DNA from: Dunaliella salina
Taxonomy: Eukaryota; Chlorophyta; Chlorophyceae; Chlamydomonadales; Dunaliellaceae
Direction: 5' to 3'
DNA: 10,104 nucleotides
Assembly: GCA_002284615.2 (NCBI GenBank)
Contig: MU069677.1
Span: forward strand, 56,040 to 66,143
Position 1 is the stretch's first letter. Each line of letters opens with the position of its first letter. This document shows positions 6,962-10,104 of this stretch, in pieces. Position numbers and translations under genes: made by a program. The notes beneath the pieces are model-generated. The model saw only the letters and a list, made by a program, of their open reading frames with translations, did no database searches and was not told the DNA's origin.

Positions 6962-7179
6962 GTCAGGCATCAGCACCCGTGCCCAGCGCATTTGTCGCAC
7001 AGCATGCGCATGAGGGCTAGATGCGCTAATTGGGTACAGTGATCAGTAATTGCACACACGTGGCGGCTTCGCCGCAGGCTTGGGTCTAGGGTTAGTTATT
7101 TCCTCACTGATCCTAAACCCGCCAAAAGAACTGGTGTCCAATCAAATTGACCCGCGGGATTACAAGCTGCACGTTGAAG

Positions 7180-7209
7180 TATTGTTTGGACCTGTTGCAC
7201 GGCATGCAC
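7180..7209 (+). CDS. candidate exon 7, micro-exon (weak)
   Basis: A 30-nt segment lies between GTTGAAG (AG at 7178-7179) and CAC|GTGAGG, phase 0 at both ends, encoding YCLDLLHGMH. It would follow candidate exon 6 in frame and sit where SMG7 has a hydrophobic helix ending in a V-H-N-like motif. A partial look-alike of its donor end (TTTGTCGCACAGCATGCGC then ATGAGGGC) lies upstream at about 6989-7017, in line with the junction-copy habit of this gene. The acceptor lacks a good pyrimidine tract. It remains a guess. Confidence 0.3.
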
Positions 7210-7776
7210 GTGAGGGCAGCAGCATCAGCAGCATCAAGGGGAAAAGCCTGCAAAGCAACCCAGGAAGCTTCCCTTGTTCCACTGGCAGAGGTGGGCAACT
7301 TTGAGAAGGTTGGCCCCAGCATGCCAGGCTGGCCTGTGTGCTTGCAGCATAAAGCCGGGCCATGCACACGGAGGTGAAAATCAGAGCACACAAAGCACGA
7401 TGGGAGAATCACAAGCAGCAGCAGCAGCAGCAGGAAGCAGCAGCACAGCAAGGCAACGTTCGTGCCCAGCTGCAAGCCCCTTCCTTGGAGCATTGCGCCA
7501 GAAGCTGCGTCAGAAGCTGGCATGGAGCAGATGCGTCAGAAGCTGCACGGGGTAATTTGCAATGGTCCTGCACCTCCTCTAGCATCAGCGCCCCATGCTC
7601 GCAAACGAGCAGCTGCACCGCTTCCTCTTATGATGTGCAGCTGACAAGCACCATGCCAATGAAGCATTGGAGTCTCAGCCTCGGCCGGGAAATTGCTGGG
7701 TTCCCTGTACCTAACAACTGGGTAATGAAGAGACTGGGTTGCTCTCATAGGGTTCGTATTCAAAGGCAGAGTACAC
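7210..7776. other. GCA-rich stretch, coding status unresolved
   Basis: It includes a CAG/GCA run (about 7417-7450) and three copies of TGCG(C/T)CAGAAGC at 7494, 7506 and 7532. Several frames stay open through 7362-7660, as expected of stop-poor GCA repeats. The SMG7 gene should continue here, but I cannot match any frame to the family. Confidence 0.5.
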
Positions 7777-7807
7777 GCCACAATTTTGGCTGCGCCAAAA
7801 TTGTGGC
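7777..7807. repeat. 31-bp perfect hairpin
   Basis: GCCACAATTTTGGC, loop TGC, and GCCAAAATTGTGGC form a perfect 14-bp stem. It is followed by an AAAATTTTTTT run and by a GGGGTGTGCTACAC...GTGCTACACCCC inverted pair spanning about 7819-7888. Confidence 0.93.
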
Positions 7808-7912
7808 AAAATTTTTTTGGGGTGTGCTACACTCCCAATCCCCGCAGACCCCCTTGTGTAGCACTTCAGGGCGTAGGTGCTACACCCCGAAAATCACCAA
7901 TAACAACACACT

Positions 7913-8081
7913 GGCATCTCTGGGTGCGTGGGTGATGAATTGAGGCGCATGCATGCACCACTTGGCGGTAAACAGTTGGAGGAGTGTGAAATGGTTGTGG
8001 CCTTTTTCCCTCCACCGACTGTTGATCGCCAAACAGTGTATGCATGTGCTTCAATTCATCATTCACGCACCCAGAGATGCC
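7913..8081. repeat. foldback element A1
   Basis: This 169-bp imperfect palindrome has the outer arms GGCATCTCTGGGTGCGTG and its inverse CACGCACCCAGAGATGCC. The arms continue inward through GATGAATTGA, GCATGCAT, TTGGCG and CAACAG/CAGTTG blocks over about 70 bp. ACACT flanks both ends (7908-7912 and 8082-8086), a possible 5-bp target-site duplication. Confidence 0.9.
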
Positions 8082-8100
8082 ACACTAGAACAACACCCCG

Positions 8101-8211
8101 AAAATGGCAAGGTACACCCCTTAACTGTTGGCGGCGGTGGTGGAAAAAGGGTTGTGGTAAACCTTTTTTCCTTCACCAATCGTTAACTGCCAAGGAATGC
8201 ACACATTTTTC
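8101..8211. repeat. foldback element B1
   Basis: The arms CCCCTTAACTGTTGGCG..GGTGGAAAAAGG and TTTTTTCCTTCACC..GTTAACTGCCAAGG pair imperfectly over about 40 bp (8119-8195), with weaker pairing outward to the AAAATG / CATTTTT ends. Confidence 0.78.
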
Positions 8212-8283
8212 TCACCAGAAGGGTAAAGGCGGCTTTCGTAGTGGACGTCACGCCTAGACATTGGGGGGTGGGTGTTCGCGTGT

Positions 8284-8448
8284 GGCATCTCTGGGTGCGA
8301 GAATGATGACTTGAGACGCATGCATGCACCCCTTGGCGGTTGTTGGTCGGTGGAGGGAAAAAGGTGGTGGTGAACCTCTTTCCCTCCACCGACTGTTGAT
8401 TGCCAAACGGTGCATGCATGTGCCTCCATTCAAACACCCGGGAGTGCC
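8284..8448. repeat. foldback element A2
   Basis: This is a second copy of A1, 371 bp downstream. The palindrome starts GGCATCTCTGGGTGCGAG and ends CACCCGGGAGTGCC. Its centre, GGTCGGTGGAGGGAAA with the inverse TTTCCCTCCACCGACTG, pairs better than in A1. Confidence 0.9.
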
Positions 8449-8470
8449 AAATTGGAGTACCACCCCCACA

Positions 8471-8610
8471 ATGGCTAGATACACCCCTTGGCAGTTGGCG
8501 TTTGGTGGAGAAAAAAGGGTTGTGGTAAAGCTTTTTCACTCCACTGACCGCTAGCTGCAAAGGGATGCATGCACGTGTCTCACCGGGAGGGCCAAAACAT
8601 TTTTAGCAGT
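8471..8610. repeat. foldback element B2 and duplicate end
   Basis: This is the second copy of B1, about 367 bp downstream: ATGGCTAGATACACCCCTTG with arms CCCTTGGCAGTTGGCG and CGCTAGCTGCAAAGGG. It runs to the shared GTGGACGT/GTAGACGT block (8241 and 8609), where the similarity ends. Confidence 0.8.
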
Positions 8611-8619
8611 AGACGTTAA

Positions 8620-8920
8620 GGCATATCCTTGGGGCAAGGATGCACTGACCTACACTGTCCACACTGAAAAACCTCTTCCAGCCCACCGATCCTAGCAAGA
8701 GTTTGAGTGCTCCTTACTTGATCTCCCGTCCACCTGCCGCTCACCGTGCCTAAAAAAATGCCCCACAGCAGAGTCTTAAGGCGAATAGTGCACCGCACAC
8801 ACTCAAGCGTCCACGTCCTGCTAGGCACCTACGCATGGCTTTCAAGTCCGTGGCTCGCCATCCCCACTCCACCGTGCCCTAGAACACCATGCATTCCCTA
8901 CATCGGAAGCTTGGATTGAT
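8620..8920. other. no gene recognised
   Basis: This stretch holds unique sequence. Short open frames exist on both strands, but none has a recognisable motif or splice-site support. Confidence 0.5.
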
Positions 8921-8929
8921 GTGCCGCTC

Positions 8930-9285
8930 CATTGCCATCTCCATTGACCTGCACTGCCCCCTGATTTGTTGCGCCATGGATTTGTGTCGTCCATCGATCT
9001 GCTGCACCAGCACCATTGCCTTCCCCATCGATTTGCGCTGTCCCTTGGTTAGCTGTGTCCTCATTGATCTGTTGTGCCGTTGATTTACATTGGTCATTAA
9101 TTTGCTGCACCATTGAATTGCATTGGTCATTGATCTGCTGCACCAGCACCATTGCCTTCCCCATCGACCTGCACTGTCCCTCACTTAGCTGTGTCCATTG
9201 ATCCGCAGCGCCATTGCCTTCTCCATTGACTTTACTGTCTGTTGATTTGCTCTGTTTCTTGATCTGCTGCGCCATCTGCTTTTGC
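8930..9285. repeat. complex minisatellite with a 136-bp higher-order unit
   Basis: Modules such as CCATTGATCTGCTGCACC, CATTGGTCATTGATCTG and ACCATTGCCTTCCCCATCGA alternate. The segment beginning GATCTGCTGCACCAGCACCA at 8996 recurs at 9132, offset 136 bp, and partially at about 9200 (GATCCGCAGCGCCATTGCC). The minus strand is open over 8898-9398 with a Gln/Asn/Gly-rich repetitive product (QQIN, GEGNGA). I regard this as a by-product of stop-free repeats rather than a gene, but a repetitive protein exon cannot be fully excluded. Confidence 0.85.
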
Positions 9286-9287
9286 CA

Positions 9288-10104
9288 ACACTGGCGCCCA
9301 TAGCACTGACGCTGAGTTGCCGCATAGCACTGACGCTGAGTTACACACTGGTGTCCATAGCACTGACACCGCACAGCACGGACGCTGAGTTGCCGCATAG
9401 CACTGACACTGAGTTACACACTGGTGTCCATAGCACTGACACCGCATAGCACTGGCGCTGAGTTGCCGCATAGCACTGACGCTGAGTTACACACTGGTGT
9501 CCATAGCACTGACACCGCATAGCACTGACGCTGGGTTGCCGCAAAGCACTGACGCTGAGTTGCCGCATAGCACTGACACTGAGTTACACACTGGTGTCCA
9601 TAGCACTGACACCACATAGCACTGACGCTGGGTTGCCGCATAGCACTGACGCTGAGTTACACACTGGTGCCCATAGCACTGACACCGCATAGCACTGACG
9701 CTGAGTTGCCGCATAGCACTGACGCTGAGTTACACACTGGTGCCCATAGCACTGACACCGCATAGCACTGACACTGCATAGCACTGACGCTGAGTTGCCG
9801 CATAGCACTGACGCTGAGTTACACACTGGTGTCCATAGCACTGACACCGCATAGCACTGACGCTGAGTTGCCGCATAGCGCTGACGCTGAGTTACACACT
9901 GGTGTCCATAGCACTGACACCGCATAGCACTGACGCTGGGTTGCCGCATAGCACTGACGCTGAGTTGCCGCATAGCACTGACACTGAGTTACACACTGGT
10001 GACTTTAGCACTGACACCGCAAAGCACTGACGCTGGGTTGCCGCATAGCACTGACGCTGAGTTACACACTGGTGCCCATAGCACTGACACCGCATAGCAC
10101 TGAC
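9288..10104. repeat. 73-bp satellite array, runs off the right edge
   Basis: Each unit is three blocks sharing the core CATAGCACTGAC, with tails GCTGAGTTGCCG (24 bp in all), GCTGAGTTACACACTGGTGTC (33 bp) and ACCG (16 bp). The TTACACACTGG landmark occurs at 9341, 9414, 9487, 9584, 9657, 9730, 9819, 9892, 9989 and 10062. Spacings are 73, 73, 97, 73, 73, 89, 73, 97 and 73. The longer spacings equal 73 plus one extra 24- or 16-bp block. Minus-strand ORFs of about 73 codons are artefacts of one TAA per three units. Confidence 0.97.

Noticed and set aside
7081..7125. Telomere-type repeat (CTAGGGTTAG ... CCTAAACCC)
   Set aside because: There are only single imperfect copies in opposite orientations and no tandem array.
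7362..7943. 193-codon + strand ORF as a gene
   Set aside because: It is low-complexity Gln/Ala/Ser from CAG repeats, then runs into the hairpin and foldback element. It has no motif, and other frames over the CAG stretch are open too.
9288..10104. CRISPR array or long minus-strand repetitive protein
   Set aside because: There are no unique spacers between repeats. The reading frames are open only because the 73-bp unit has one stop per three frames, and all end at the same TAA-bearing spot.
1..10104. Bacterial or phage accessory system
   Set aside because: There are no operon-like ORFs, ribosome binding sites, integrase, toxin-antitoxin or defence genes. Exon-intron structure and microsatellites indicate a eukaryotic nucleus.
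1..10104. tRNA or rRNA genes
   Set aside because: I looked for tRNA arm signatures and conserved rRNA blocks on both strands by eye and saw none. A covariance-model scan would settle it.

Overview
The window looks like nuclear DNA of an intron-rich eukaryote, most likely a green alga; this is inference. There are no bacterial-style operons, ribosome binding sites or long real ORFs. Instead, short GC-rich exons with canonical GT/AG borders sit in introns full of microsatellites and tandem repeats. The encoded protein resembles plant SMG7 more than animal SMG5/6/7, and the long (AC)n/(TG)n tracts and TGCCTGCAG acceptors would suit a chlorophyte.

The one recognisable gene lies on the + strand and is truncated at both window ends. 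Five exons (116-166, 1492-1575, 3283-3374, 3884-4001, 6480-6528) join with compatible phases (0, 0, 2, 0, then 1 outgoing) into about 131 codons without a stop. They cover the start of the EST1/SMG7 central domain: a YYQQ-AASVLPTSGNPYNQ segment, then GSDELRA-VYYYFRSL and PFVTARENLLLLFERNR, then MVRLAGLMFDRINLEQ and an alanine-rich helix ending LRQLL. SMG7 proteins bind phosphorylated UPF1 and promote nonsense-mediated mRNA decay. Two further exons (6900-6961 and 7180-7209) are phase-compatible but weak. I could not follow the gene beyond about 7.2 kb.

The striking feature is the introns. Each contains tandem, decaying partial copies of its own flanking exon-intron junctions. Intron 1 has a 42-bp array built from the exon 1 donor and a separate set of exon 2 acceptor copies. 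Intron 2 has one faint exon 3 acceptor copy. Intron 3 has two exon 3 donor copies and a (TG)37 tract. Intron 4 has two exon 4 donor copies and eight about 100-bp copies of the exon 5 acceptor. These introns seem to have grown by repeated local duplication across splice sites.

Other structures are a roughly 70-bp-stem hairpin in intron 2 (2107-2265), a 14-bp perfect inverted repeat (2511-2557), 39-bp repeats (4757-4930), a decayed coding remnant (5033-5385), a duplicated foldback array (7913-8610), a complex minisatellite (8930-9285) and a 73-bp satellite running off the right edge (9288-10104). I saw no rRNA, tRNA or CRISPR array.
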